This document shows positions 51,610 through 60,067 of a stretch of DNA of 64,000 nt, piece by piece. Below the pieces are notes generated by a model, which saw only the letters and a list, made by a program, of their open reading frames with translations, was not told the origin of the DNA and searched no databases. The translations under genes were made by a program, and so were the position numbers. Numbering within the stretch: the stretch's first letter is position 1; every line of letters starts with the position of its first letter. The DNA is from an uncultured Aquimarina sp. (GTDB lineage: Bacteria; Bacteroidota; Bacteroidia; Flavobacteriales; Flavobacteriaceae). The stretch is taken from contig CANMWA010000001.1 of assembly GCA_947501475.1 (NCBI GenBank), positions 124,001 through 188,000 of the forward strand, read 5' to 3'.

Positions 51610-54600
51610 ATGGGTGATTTTGATTTCGTAAAGGATAAGTTAGAGAAATTTGTTAGAAAATATTATGTCAATGAATTAATAAAAGGTGCTATTTTATTTT
51701 TCACGATTGGTGTTTTATATTTTATGTTAACCATGTTGATCGAAAACTTCTTGTGGTTAAGTAGTGTTGGCCGTACTATTCTGTTTTGGCTTTTTGTAAT
51801 TGTTGAACTTTGTTTGTTTGCTAAGTTTATTATTATCCCCGTAGCTAAGTTATTTAACTTGGCAAATGGGATAAATTACAAAAAAGCATCTCATATAATT
51901 GGCAACCATTTTCCTGAGGTTAGTGATAAGCTACTTAATCTCCTACAACTTAAAGATACTAATGCCACATCTTCTTTGTTATTGGCCAGTATTGAACAAA
52001 AATCTAAGGAACTAAAACCAATTCCTTTTAAGTTAGCAATCAATTTTAAAAAGAATGTAAAATACTTAAAGTATGCAATGATTCCTATTGCCGTTTTTTT
52101 AATGATTCTTGTTTTCAATAAAACTCATTGGATTTCAGATAGTTATAAAAGAGTAGTTAACTATTCGGAAGCATATTTACCACCAGCACCTTTTCAGTTT
52201 TTTATTATTAATAAAGATCTAAATGCTTTCGAAAATAAAGATTTTGTATTAAAAGTGAGGGCTACAGGGGATATTATCCCTGAAAATGCAACAATCACCT
52301 ATAATGATGAAGTGTATTATTTAGAAAATAGCGGGGCAGGAGAATTTGAACATACATTTGTTCAACCCAAAGAGTCTATTGATTTTATAATCTCTGCCAA
52401 TGACATACATTCGATTCCACATAGTTTGTCTGTATTACCAGTTCCAGCATTATTAAATTTTGAAATGAGTTTAGATTACCCGGCATACACAAAAAAGAAT
52501 GATGAAACACTTAATAGTTCTGGCAACGCAACAGTACCTGAAGGAACAAAAGTTAATTGGGTTATTCATACCCGAAATACAGACAAAGTTGATTTAAAAA
52601 TAAAGGACTCTATAGTTTCATTGATAAAAAATAAAACCGATTTTGAATACCAAAAAAGAGTATATTCAAATTTTGATTATGAGATTTCTACATCTAACAA
52701 AAATGTAAAGGATTATGATAACCTTTCGTTTTATATCAATGTTGTTAAAGATCAATATCCAGAATTAAACCTAAAATCTGAAAAAGATAGTTTGGATAAT
52801 GAGACGATATATTTCTTCGGAAGAGTAAGTGATGATTATGGGTTGCGCAAACTTAGATTGGTATATTACGATATTAATAATGTTTCAAATATTAATACCA
52901 AAGAATTCAAAGTTAATTCATCTTTGTTTGATGAGTTTATTTATGCATTTCCATCAGAGATTAATTTGGTAGATGGTACTGATTATGAATTTTATTTTGA
53001 GGTTTTTGATAATGATGTAATTCATAATTATAAGAGCACCAAAAGCCAAGTTTTTAATTTTAAGAAGTTAACTCAAAAGGAAAGAGAGGATCAACTTTTA
53101 CAGAAACAAAACGAAACTATTTCTGGTTTAGACAAATCCTTAGACAAGTTTAAAGAACAAGAAGAAGAGTTAAAAGAACTTAGTAAAACACAGAAAGAAA
53201 AAAAGAACCTTGATTTTAATGATAAAAAAAAGCTAGACGATTTCTTAAAAAGACAAAAAAAGCAAGAACAAATGATGCAGGATTTTTCAAAGAAATTAAA
53301 GGAAAATCTTGAAAAATTTAACAGCAAAAAAGAAGAACCCTTTAAAGATGCTTTAAAAGAAAGGTTAGAAAGAAATGAAGAACGATTAAAGAAGAACGAA
53401 AAACTTTTAGAAGAAATAGAGCGGTTATCTGATAAAATACAGAAAGAAGAACTTACAAAAAAACTTGAAGAGTTAGGTAAAGAAAACAAAAATCTAAAGA
53501 AAAATTTAGAGCAATTATTAGAGCTTACTAAACGATACTATGTTATAGAAAAACATGAAAAGTTGGTTAATAAACTAGAAGAACTTTCAAAAGAACAAGA
53601 GGAACTTTCTGAGAAAAATGACGAAGAAAACACCAAAGAAAAGCAAGATCAATTGAATAAAGATTTTGAGGATTTTCAAAAAGAAATGAATGATTTAAAG
53701 AAAGAAAATGAAAAATTAAAAAAGCCAATGGAGATAGATCAAAAGAAAGAAGATGAAGAAGAGGTTAAAAAAGAGCAACAAGATGCTAGTAAAAACTTAG
53801 AGTCTGAAAAGAAAGAAGACGCCAAAAAAAACCAAAAAAGCGCTGCTCAAAAAATGAAGCAAATGGGTAATAATATGCGCATGCAAATGCAAATGGGCGG
53901 TGGTGAACAACAGCAAGAAGACATGCAGATGTTAAGACAGGTTTTAGATAATCTTGTAGATTTCTCTATAGAGCAAGAGAGCCTAATGAAAGATTTTAAA
54001 GGGATTAATATAGACAACCCAATCTATTCTACAAGACTAAAAAGACAGAGTGTGTTAAGAGAAAACTTTATACACATAGATGACAGCTTGTATGCTTTGG
54101 CATTAAGAACACCTCAAATAACCGAGGATGTAACACAGAAACTAACCGACATAGAATTCAATATAGATAAATCATTAGAGAGGCTGTCAGAGAACCAAGT
54201 TGTTCAGGGTTCGGCCAACCAACAATATACGGTAACCGGGTCTAATGATCTTGCATATTTATTAAGCAGAACACTAGACAATATGCAAAACAGCATGTCT
54301 GCAGGAGGCAAAGGTAAAAGTGGATCTAATGAATTTCAACTTCCAGATATTATCAAAAAGCAAGAAGAGTTAAATGATAAAATGAAAGAAGGTGCCGAGA
54401 AAGGAAAAAAACCAGGTGACAAAAAAGGCCAACAAAAAGGGGAAGGTAAAGGAGAGGGTGATAAAGAAGGAGAACAAAAAGATGGTCAAAAAAATGGTAA
54501 TCAAGGAGAAAAAAGCAAAGGAAAAGACGGCAAGAAAAAAGGAGAAGGTTCTAATGGCGGGCAAGGAGAAGGTGAAACCGAGGAACAACTTAATGAAGAC

Positions 54601-55014
54601 CTAAATGGAGAGCTGTATAATATTTATAAACAACAACAAGAGCTAAGAAATGCACTTGATGATAAGATAAAAAAAGAAGGACTTGGCAATAAAGGCGGAA
54701 GCAATCTACTTAAAAGAATGGAGCAGGTCGAACAAGAGTTGTTAGAAAAAGGTTTTAATGAAAACACCCTTTCTAAAATGATAGACCTTAAGCATCAGCT
54801 TATAAAACTTGAAGATGCAACACTTGAACAAGGAAAGGAAGAAAAGCGAGAAAGCAAGACCAATTCTAATCAATTTAAAAACACTACACAAGAGCAAATT
54901 GACAAGGCCAAACAATATTTCAATACTACAGAGATATTAAACAGACAAGTATTACCTTTGCAGCAAAATTATAAGAAGAAAGTGCAAGAGTATTTCAACA
55001 AAAACAATGATTAA
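51610..55014 (+). CDS. DUF4175 family membrane protein, large, coiled-coil
   Basis: The 1134-aa product has transmembrane helices near 25-45, 55-79 and 155-172, an extracytoplasmic beta-rich part to about 490, long Lys/Glu coiled coils (about 495-780), a Met/Gln patch (MRMQMQMGGGEQQQ), and a Gly/Lys/Gln low-complexity stretch (about 915-985) before a helical C-terminus. It matches what is annotated as DUF4175 in flavobacteria; function unknown. The stop overlaps the ybeY start by 8 bp. The low-complexity stretch generates spurious ORFs in other frames. Confidence 0.8.
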   Translation: MGDFDFVKDKLEKFVRKYYVNELIKGAILFFTIGVLYFMLTMLIENFLWLSSVGRTILFWLFVIVELCLFAKFIIIPVAKLFNLANGINYKKASHIIGNHFPEVSDKLLNLLQLKDTNATSSLLLASIEQKSKELKPIPFKLAINFKKNVKYLKYAMIPIAVFLMILVFNKTHWISDSYKRVVNYSEAYLPPAPFQFFIINKDLNAFENKDFVLKVRATGDIIPENATITYNDEVYYLENSGAGEFEHTFVQPKESIDFIISANDIHSIPHSLSVLPVPALLNFEMSLDYPAYTKKNDETLNSSGNATVPEGTKVNWVIHTRNTDKVDLKIKDSIVSLIKNKTDFEYQKRVYSNFDYEISTSNKNVKDYDNLSFYINVVKDQYPELNLKSEKDSLDNETIYFFGRVSDDYGLRKLRLVYYDINNVSNINTKEFKVNSSLFDEFIYAFPSEINLVDGTDYEFYFEVFDNDVIHNYKSTKSQVFNFKKLTQKEREDQLLQKQNETISGLDKSLDKFKEQEEELKELSKTQKEKKNLDFNDKKKLDDFLKRQKKQEQMMQDFSKKLKENLEKFNSKKEEPFKDALKERLERNEERLKKNEKLLEEIERLSDKIQKEELTKKLEELGKENKNLKKNLEQLLELTKRYYVIEKHEKLVNKLEELSKEQEELSEKNDEENTKEKQDQLNKDFEDFQKEMNDLKKENEKLKKPMEIDQKKEDEEEVKKEQQDASKNLESEKKEDAKKNQKSAAQKMKQMGNNMRMQMQMGGGEQQQEDMQMLRQVLDNLVDFSIEQESLMKDFKGINIDNPIYSTRLKRQSVLRENFIHIDDSLYALALRTPQITEDVTQKLTDIEFNIDKSLERLSENQVVQGSANQQYTVTGSNDLAYLLSRTLDNMQNSMSAGGKGKSGSNEFQLPDIIKKQEELNDKMKEGAEKGKKPGDKKGQQKGEGKGEGDKEGEQKDGQKNGNQGEKSKGKDGKKKGEGSNGGQGEGETEEQLNEDLNGELYNIYKQQQELRNALDDKIKKEGLGNKGGSNLLKRMEQVEQELLEKGFNENTLSKMIDLKHQLIKLEDATLEQGKEEKRESKTNSNQFKNTTQEQIDKAKQYFNTTEILNRQVLPLQQNYKKKVQEYFNKNND

Positions 55015-55426
55015 TTTTTTTTACGAAACCAGTATAAGTGCCCTTGATGAGAAAGCCATATCTTCATGGATTGGTAAGGTGATTTTATCTGAAAAGAAAT
55101 CAGAAGGAGAGATCAACATCATATTTTGTGACGACGATTATTTATTAAAAATCAATCAAGATTTTCTAAAGCATGACACTTATACAGATATCATTAGTTT
55201 TGATAACGCAGTAGGAAATCAGCTAAACGGCGACATATTTATTTCTGTAGAAAGGGTTGCTGAAAACGCTAAAATTTATGAAGTGCAATTTGCAAAAGAA
55301 ATTAAAAGAGTGATGATACATGGGATTCTTCATTTTTGTGGGTATAAGGACAAAAGCCAAAAAGAGGAAGAGATCATGAGAGAAAAAGAAGACGAAAAAC
55401 TTGAAATGTTCCACGTGGAACAATGA
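55007..55426 (+). CDS. ybeY: Endoribonuclease YbeY
   Basis: YbeY is a metal-dependent RNase for 16S rRNA maturation and ribosome quality control. The 139-aa product contains LKHDTYTDIISFD, GDIFISVERVAENA and the metal motif HGILHFCGYKDK, in which the third His of the classic HGxLHxxGxDH motif is replaced by Asp. The last codons, ATG TTC CAC GTG GAA CAA, coincide exactly with a parS site, so the protein ends MFHVEQ because of a chromosome-segregation signal. It overlaps the DUF4175 gene by 8 bp. Confidence 0.93.
   Translation: MINFFYETSISALDEKAISSWIGKVILSEKKSEGEINIIFCDDDYLLKINQDFLKHDTYTDIISFDNAVGNQLNGDIFISVERVAENAKIYEVQFAKEIKRVMIHGILHFCGYKDKSQKEEEIMREKEDEKLEMFHVEQ
55407..55422. promoter_or_regulatory. 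parS site 1 (ParB-binding)
   Basis: TGTTCCACGTGGAACA is a perfect 16-bp palindrome matching the bacterial parS consensus TGTTNCACGTGNAACA. It lies inside the 3' end of ybeY. Confidence 0.9.
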
Positions 55427-55444
55427 TGGTTTTGTTTCGAATTT

Positions 55445-55460
55445 TGTTCCACGTGGAACA
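55445..55460. promoter_or_regulatory. parS site 2
   Basis: An identical perfect 16-bp palindrome, starting 38 bp after the start of site 1, in the ybeY-mnmG intergenic region. Confidence 0.9.
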
Positions 55461-55481
55461 AAATTTTTTAAAAATGTTTGA

Positions 55482-55497
55482 TGTTCCACGTGGAACA
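55482..55497. promoter_or_regulatory. parS site 3
   Basis: An identical palindrome, 37 bp after the start of site 2 and 14 bp before the mnmG start codon. Confidence 0.9.
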
Positions 55498-55511
55498 ATT
55501 GTATGTAAGTT

Positions 55512-57383
55512 ATGTTTGAAAACGAATATGATGTGATTGTTGTTGGTGCGGGTCATGCCGGAAGCGAAGCTGCGGCGTCAGCCGCAAATTTAGGATGTAG
55601 CACTTTGCTGATCACAATGAATCTGCAAAACATTGCACAAATGAGTTGCAACCCCGCTATGGGAGGTATTGCAAAAGGACAAATCGTAAGAGAGATTGAT
55701 GCGCTTGGCGGTTATAGCGGGATCGTAAGTGATCGCACAGCAATACAATTCAAGATGCTAAACAAATCCAAAGGACCCGCAATGTGGAGCCCAAGAGTTC
55801 AAAGTGATCGAATGCGTTTTGCTGAAGAGTGGAGATTGTTTTTAGAGCAGACTCCTAACTTGGATTTTTATCAAGAAATGGTAAGCGGACTTATAGTGGA
55901 GAAAGGTGTGATAAGAGGCGTAAAAACTTCACTCGGAATTGAAATTAAAGCAAAGACCGTTGTGCTCACAAATGGTACTTTTTTGAATGGACTAATTCAT
56001 ATAGGAGATAAACAATTTGGCGGAGGAAGAGCAGGAGAAAAAGCCGCCACAGGAATTACTGAACAATTGATCGATTTTGGTTTTGATGCAGGTAGAATGA
56101 AAACAGGAACACCGCCAAGAGTTGATGGTAGATCTTTGGATTATTCTAAAATGGGAGAGCAGCCCGGAGATGAAAATCCAGAAAAATTTAGCTACTCAAA
56201 TTTAACAACACCTCTCAAAAAACAAAAATCATGCTACATGACATACACATCTTCACAAGTACATGATTTGCTTCGAGAAGGTTTTGATCGCTCCCCAATG
56301 TTTAATGGAAGAATTAAAAGCATAGGGCCTAGATATTGTCCTTCAATAGAAGATAAAATTAATAGATTTGCTGATAAAGATAGGCATCAACTTTTTGTTG
56401 AACCCGAAGGATGGAATACCGTAGAAGTTTATGTAAATGGTTTTTCAACATCACTACCAGAGGATGTTCAATTTAAAGCACTAAGATCTGTAGTTGGTTT
56501 TGAGAACGTGAAATTCTTTAGACCGGGTTATGCTATCGAATATGATTATTTTCCACCAACACAACTAAAACACACTTTGGAAACTAAACTAATTTCGGGT
56601 TTGTTTTTTGCTGGACAGATTAATGGAACGACTGGATATGAAGAGGCAGCATCTCAAGGTTTGATGGCAGGCATAAATGCTGCCCAAAAAGTAAAAGAAG
56701 AAGAAGCTTTTATACTTAAGAGAAGCGAAGCTTATATAGGAGTTCTAATTGATGATTTGATTACCAAAGGAACCGAAGAGCCGTATCGTATGTTTACATC
56801 TCGTGCCGAGTACAGAACGTTGTTAAGACAAGATAATGCAGACTTTAGATTAACACCTATGGCCCATAAAATTGGTTTAGCCTCAGCCGAAAGAATGAAA
56901 AGAATGGAAGAGAAAGAAAAAAAGGCAACTGCTTTTGTTCAGTTTTTTAAAGATACAAGTGTTTCGCCAGAAGAAGCAAATCCTATTTTAGAGGCAAAAA
57001 ATTCTTCTTCTGTAAAACAAAGTGGTAAAATGTTTAAGTTGTTTTCTCGACCTCAAATAACCCTAGATGATGTTAAACAATTTAAAAAAGTAAAAGCATA
57101 TATAGAAGAACATGATTTAGACAAAGAGGTTGTAGAACAAACAGAAATTCAGATTAAATATTCGGGATATATCGAAAAGGAAAAAAATAATGCAGATAAA
57201 CTCAACCGATTAGAAAACATTAAAATCCCTGACAACTTTGATTATACAAAATTGAAGTCTTTGTCTTTTGAAGCTTGTGAGAAAATGTCAAAAATTAGAC
57301 CTGCAACAATTTCTCAAGCCTCAAGAATTAGTGGAGTTTCCCCGAGTGATATTTCGGTGCTTTTAGTATACATGGGTAGATGA
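55512..57383 (+). CDS. mnmG: tRNA uridine 5-carboxymethylaminomethyl modification enzyme MnmG (GidA)
   Basis: MnmG, with MnmE, modifies the wobble uridine of certain tRNAs using FAD and methylene-THF. The 623-aa product starts MFENEYDVIVVGAGHAGSEAA (FAD-binding motif near residue 12) and contains MSCNPAMGGIAKGQIVREID, FGGGRAGEKAA and INGTTGYEEAASQGL. Its leader holds parS sites 2 and 3. The stop overlaps the next gene by 4 bp (ATGA). Confidence 0.97.
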   Translation: MFENEYDVIVVGAGHAGSEAAASAANLGCSTLLITMNLQNIAQMSCNPAMGGIAKGQIVREIDALGGYSGIVSDRTAIQFKMLNKSKGPAMWSPRVQSDRMRFAEEWRLFLEQTPNLDFYQEMVSGLIVEKGVIRGVKTSLGIEIKAKTVVLTNGTFLNGLIHIGDKQFGGGRAGEKAATGITEQLIDFGFDAGRMKTGTPPRVDGRSLDYSKMGEQPGDENPEKFSYSNLTTPLKKQKSCYMTYTSSQVHDLLREGFDRSPMFNGRIKSIGPRYCPSIEDKINRFADKDRHQLFVEPEGWNTVEVYVNGFSTSLPEDVQFKALRSVVGFENVKFFRPGYAIEYDYFPPTQLKHTLETKLISGLFFAGQINGTTGYEEAASQGLMAGINAAQKVKEEEAFILKRSEAYIGVLIDDLITKGTEEPYRMFTSRAEYRTLLRQDNADFRLTPMAHKIGLASAERMKRMEEKEKKATAFVQFFKDTSVSPEEANPILEAKNSSSVKQSGKMFKLFSRPQITLDDVKQFKKVKAYIEEHDLDKEVVEQTEIQIKYSGYIEKEKNNADKLNRLENIKIPDNFDYTKLKSLSFEACEKMSKIRPATISQASRISGVSPSDISVLLVYMGR

Positions 57384-57862
57384 TGAAATCAATTTCTTTA
57401 AAACAACCAAAGCCTTTAAAAGTAAAAATACTTGGAGCTTTAATTCTTGCGCTTATTCCTTTTGCGTTAGTAAACAATGAGAATCCTTTTTTTCAAATAG
57501 TGACCATGGCAATACTATCTATAATTTTATTGGGATATACTGTTTCATATCAAATAAAAAAAGATTTTGATAACTATAAACATATTACTCTTTTTGGTTT
57601 GACCGTTTGGAAACAAAAACTTGATATAGATTTTCCAGAATACATTTCTGTTTTTTCTGCTTCTTATAAGCAAGATAACGAATGGGGAACGGTTTCTGCA
57701 TTAGGAACACGTATAGAAAACAAATTAATGGTGATTAGATTTTTCTGTCAACAAAAACATTTCACAGTATTAAAAATTAATAATTACAATAAGGCAATTG
57801 ACAAAGCAAATGAATTAGGCGAAATGCTTAATGTTAAAATTTATGATGCCACCAAAGAATAG
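57380..57862 (+). CDS. Membrane protein, hypothetical
   Basis: The 160-aa product has two predicted helices (about residues 15-31 and 36-56) and a ~100-residue soluble part (FGLTVWKQKLDIDFPEYISVF, GTRIENKLMVIRFFC) that could be a small PH-like or YcxB-like domain. It overlaps mnmG by 4 bp and is thus translationally coupled. Its stop codon overlaps parS site 4. I do not recognise the family. Confidence 0.7.
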   Translation: MMKSISLKQPKPLKVKILGALILALIPFALVNNENPFFQIVTMAILSIILLGYTVSYQIKKDFDNYKHITLFGLTVWKQKLDIDFPEYISVFSASYKQDNEWGTVSALGTRIENKLMVIRFFCQQKHFTVLKINNYNKAIDKANELGEMLNVKIYDATKE

Positions 57863-57876
57863 TTCCACGTGGAACA
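57861..57876. promoter_or_regulatory. parS site 4
   Basis: AGTTCCACGTGGAACA matches the other three sites except for the first base, where T is replaced by A because the base belongs to the TAG stop codon of the upstream gene. It lies about 2.4 kb from the cluster of three. Confidence 0.85.
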
Positions 57877-58189
57877 TTTTGAAAATTATATTTCATTATT
57901 AACAAGGTGTTTTGCATTGCTTGTTTTTTTAGTGTTGTTTTGCTTTACAATACATAAGGTAAAGTAAATTGATAATTATAGAATCGTACTAGAAAATGTA
58001 TGTAATGAAGAAAGCCTTGTTTTTAAATCACGAATGATTCTTATTTGAAGTAAAATATTCATTAAGGAAACAATGTTCACTTAAAAATGATCAAAATTTA
58101 AATTCTTTTAAAACGAAATTCTTCTAAGGTTTAGATTTGATTTTTTAGGGTAACAGTATTTTTGAAACAAATATGAATGCCTAAATTTT
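57877..58189. other. Intergenic region after parS site 4
   Basis: No ORF of useful length is seen. The region contains a good promoter at its right end and several A/T tracts, but nothing else I can name. Confidence 0.4.
58136..58164 (+). promoter_or_regulatory. Promoter of the 58190 ORF / methyltransferase unit
   Basis: TTTG (58136-58139), a 17-bp spacer and TATTTTTG (58157-58164) match the consensus, 25 bp before the ATG at 58190. Confidence 0.6.
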
Positions 58190-58393
58190 ATGACAATAAT
58201 CCTTTATGATAAAAACCCAGAAAATGAAGAGGGAGAGTTGCATAAGTTTATAAGGATAATTGTTGCAGATAGTAATCGAGAGAATTGCCTTTATACACAA
58301 TCATTGTTTTATTGCAAGACAACATATCTTTTGATAAAAACAAAAGACAATATTAAAAAAGAAGATTATTTTAAGACACCTATCACACAGTAA
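58190..58393 (+). CDS. Small protein, hypothetical
   Basis: The 67-aa frame (MTIILYDKNPENEEGEL...) has no recognised motif. Support comes from a consensus promoter 25 bp upstream and from its stop codon overlapping the methyltransferase start (TAATG), a coupling arrangement used elsewhere in this window. It could still be a translated leader rather than a functional protein. Confidence 0.45.
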   Translation: MTIILYDKNPENEEGELHKFIRIIVADSNRENCLYTQSLFYCKTTYLLIKTKDNIKKEDYFKTPITQ

Positions 58394-59244
58394 TGAGCAC
58401 AGCAGAAGATTTAGAGTTTTTTATAGAAAGTAAAGATTATACGGTTTCCGGAGAAAAATTTCAATTGCTATATGATGACAAACTAGAAATGTTGATTACT
58501 ACTCCAAAACCAAATATTGAAGATTTAGAAAAGTATTATCAAAGTGAAGATTATATTTCTCATACAGATTCAAAACGATCCCTTTTTGAAAAACTGTATC
58601 ATATTGTAAAAACATACTCATTAAGTAAAAAAGTTGGTTTAATCTCTAAACTTAATAAAGGCACAGGTACACTTTTGGATATTGGAGCTGGCACAGGTGA
58701 TTTTTTAGCCTTTGCCAAACAAAAAGGCTGGGATGTAAAAGGAGTTGAACCAAACGATCAAGCAAAGAAATTAGCAAAGAAAAAAGGAATTGATTTAGAA
58801 CCAGAAACAAAAAGCTATACAGCTCAACAATTTGATGTGATCACCATGTGGCATGTTTTAGAACATGTGCCAGATTTACAATTTCAAATTAAAGAATTAA
58901 AACGACTTTTGAAGGCTGGTGGCTATCTTATTATAGCAGTTCCTAACTTTAAATCATATGATGCAGCTTATTATAAATCATTTTGGGCAGCATATGATGT
59001 GCCAAGACATCTTTGGCATTTTTCAAAAAAATCGATAGAAAAACTTTTTTCAGAACATGGTCTTATGTTAGAGGAAACACTTCCTATGAAATTTGATTCG
59101 TTTTATGTATCACTTTTATCTGAAAAATATAAAAATGGAAAAATGAATTTTTTTAACGCTTTTTGGGTTGGGTTTAAATCAAATGTAAAAGGTCGTCGTT
59201 CTAAAGAGTTTTCTTCACACATTTATGTAATAAAAAAACCATAA
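58393..59244 (+). CDS. Class I SAM-dependent methyltransferase
   Basis: The 283-aa product contains a methyltransferase domain around residues 85-200. Motif I is LLDIGAGTGDFLAFAKQKGWD with the acidic KGVEPND after it; MWHVLEHVPDLQFQIKELKRLLKAGGYLII is typical of the UbiE/Methyltransf_23 group. The N-terminal ~80 residues (LLYDDKLEMLITTPKP, LEKYYQSEDYISHT) suggest a sugar- or lipid-modifying branch. Substrate unknown. Confidence 0.88.
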   Translation: MSTAEDLEFFIESKDYTVSGEKFQLLYDDKLEMLITTPKPNIEDLEKYYQSEDYISHTDSKRSLFEKLYHIVKTYSLSKKVGLISKLNKGTGTLLDIGAGTGDFLAFAKQKGWDVKGVEPNDQAKKLAKKKGIDLEPETKSYTAQQFDVITMWHVLEHVPDLQFQIKELKRLLKAGGYLIIAVPNFKSYDAAYYKSFWAAYDVPRHLWHFSKKSIEKLFSEHGLMLEETLPMKFDSFYVSLLSEKYKNGKMNFFNAFWVGFKSNVKGRRSKEFSSHIYVIKKP

Positions 59245-59266
59245 TTCTGTCTTATGGCTTCTTTTT
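59239..59266 (+). terminator. Possible terminator after the methyltransferase
   Basis: CCATAA (59239-59244) pairs with TTATGG (59252-59257), followed by CTTCTTTTT. The stem is short and includes the stop codon. Confidence 0.45.
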
Positions 59267-59444
59267 ATTAATCTTTGGTCTTTTTCTTATAGAAACACCT
59301 GCTTCTTTTTTCAAAAGCGCTTAAATCGTCTTATTTTAATCGCTTTTTAATAGTTTTTATCAATGATAACTTCAAAAACAATCGTTTTTTATTATAATTA
59401 AGTATTTTAAAGCTTTATAATGAATAACATCAAATGAACTTTGA

Positions 59445-59452
59445 TATTTTTG
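59445..59452 (+). promoter_or_regulatory. -7 element of the OmpH-like gene
   Basis: TATTTTTG stands 22 bp before the start codon. A -33 TTG at normal spacing is not evident. Confidence 0.45.
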
Positions 59453-59474
59453 CGCAGAACTTAATTTTTGAAAC

Positions 59475-60014
59475 ATGAAAAAATTTTTATGGTTGGCAAG
59501 TGCAGTTTTAGTTTTCGCATCTTGTAATCAACAAAATGTAAAAACGGGTTATGTAAATAACACCAAAGTAGTTTCTGATTATACAGAAATGAAAGTAGCT
59601 CAAGAGAAATGGACAAAACGCAATAACGAAGTAAGAGCAGAGCTTGAAGAAAAAGCAAAGCAATTTCAAATCGAGGTGCAAGGCTATCAGAATATCATGA
59701 AATCGATGTCAAAAGCCAACAAAGAAAAGAAAGAGCAAGAACTAATGGCAAAGCAGCAAGGGTTGCAAAGAGAACAGCAAGCTAAAATGCAGGAAATTCA
59801 ACAAGGAAGCCAGAAGGAAATCGATTCTATAATTGGTAAGGTGAAAGACTTTATCAAGGATTATGGAAAGAAAAATGGGTATACTTATATCTACGGAGAT
59901 ACTGAGGTAAGTAACATTTTATACGGTAAAGAAGAGTTAGACATTACAGAAGAAGTTGTAGAAGCCTTAAATGGAGGCAAAACAACTGATTCTGAAGAAG
60001 AGAAAAAAGAGTAA
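59475..60014 (+). CDS. OmpH/Skp-like lipoprotein
   Basis: The 179-aa product begins with a lipoprotein signal (VLVFASC) and continues as an OmpH/Skp-type chaperone: GYVNNTKVVSDYTEMK, a long Gln/Lys/Glu coiled coil (about 45-125), and the C-terminal IKDYGKKNGYTYIYGDTEVSNILYGKEELDIT. Skp proteins hold unfolded outer-membrane proteins in the periplasm; a lipid anchor is unusual for the enteric form but seen in this phylum. Two terminators follow. Confidence 0.87.
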   Translation: MKKFLWLASAVLVFASCNQQNVKTGYVNNTKVVSDYTEMKVAQEKWTKRNNEVRAELEEKAKQFQIEVQGYQNIMKSMSKANKEKKEQELMAKQQGLQREQQAKMQEIQQGSQKEIDSIIGKVKDFIKDYGKKNGYTYIYGDTEVSNILYGKEELDITEEVVEALNGGKTTDSEEEKKE

Positions 60015-60030
60015 TTTTTAACTCTTTTTT
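60003..60030 (+). terminator. First of two tandem terminators after the OmpH-like gene
   Basis: AAAAAAGAGT (60003-60012) pairs with ACTCTTTTTT (60021-60030). The stop codon falls at the stem-loop junction. Confidence 0.75.
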
Positions 60031-60036
60031 GGATAG

Positions 60037-60067
60037 CCTCATAAGAAATTTCTTGTGAGGTTTTTTT
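60037..60067 (+). terminator. Second tandem terminator
   Basis: CCTCATAAGAAA (60037-60048) pairs with TTTCTTGTGAGG (60049-60060) with one wobble pair, followed by seven T residues. Confidence 0.85.

Noticed and set aside
53091..53489. 132-aa Ser/Phe-rich minus-strand ORF
   Set aside because: It is the complement of the Lys/Glu coiled coil of the DUF4175 protein; the Ser/Phe/Leu composition is an artefact.
54370..54604. Lys/Glu-rich plus-strand ORF and Phe-rich minus-strand ORF in the DUF4175 gene
   Set aside because: Both come from other frames of the low-complexity Gly/Lys/Gln stretch.
55407..55497. The three palindromes as a CRISPR array
   Set aside because: The repeats are only 16 bp, are self-complementary parS sites, and the intervals are partly coding; no cas genes are present.
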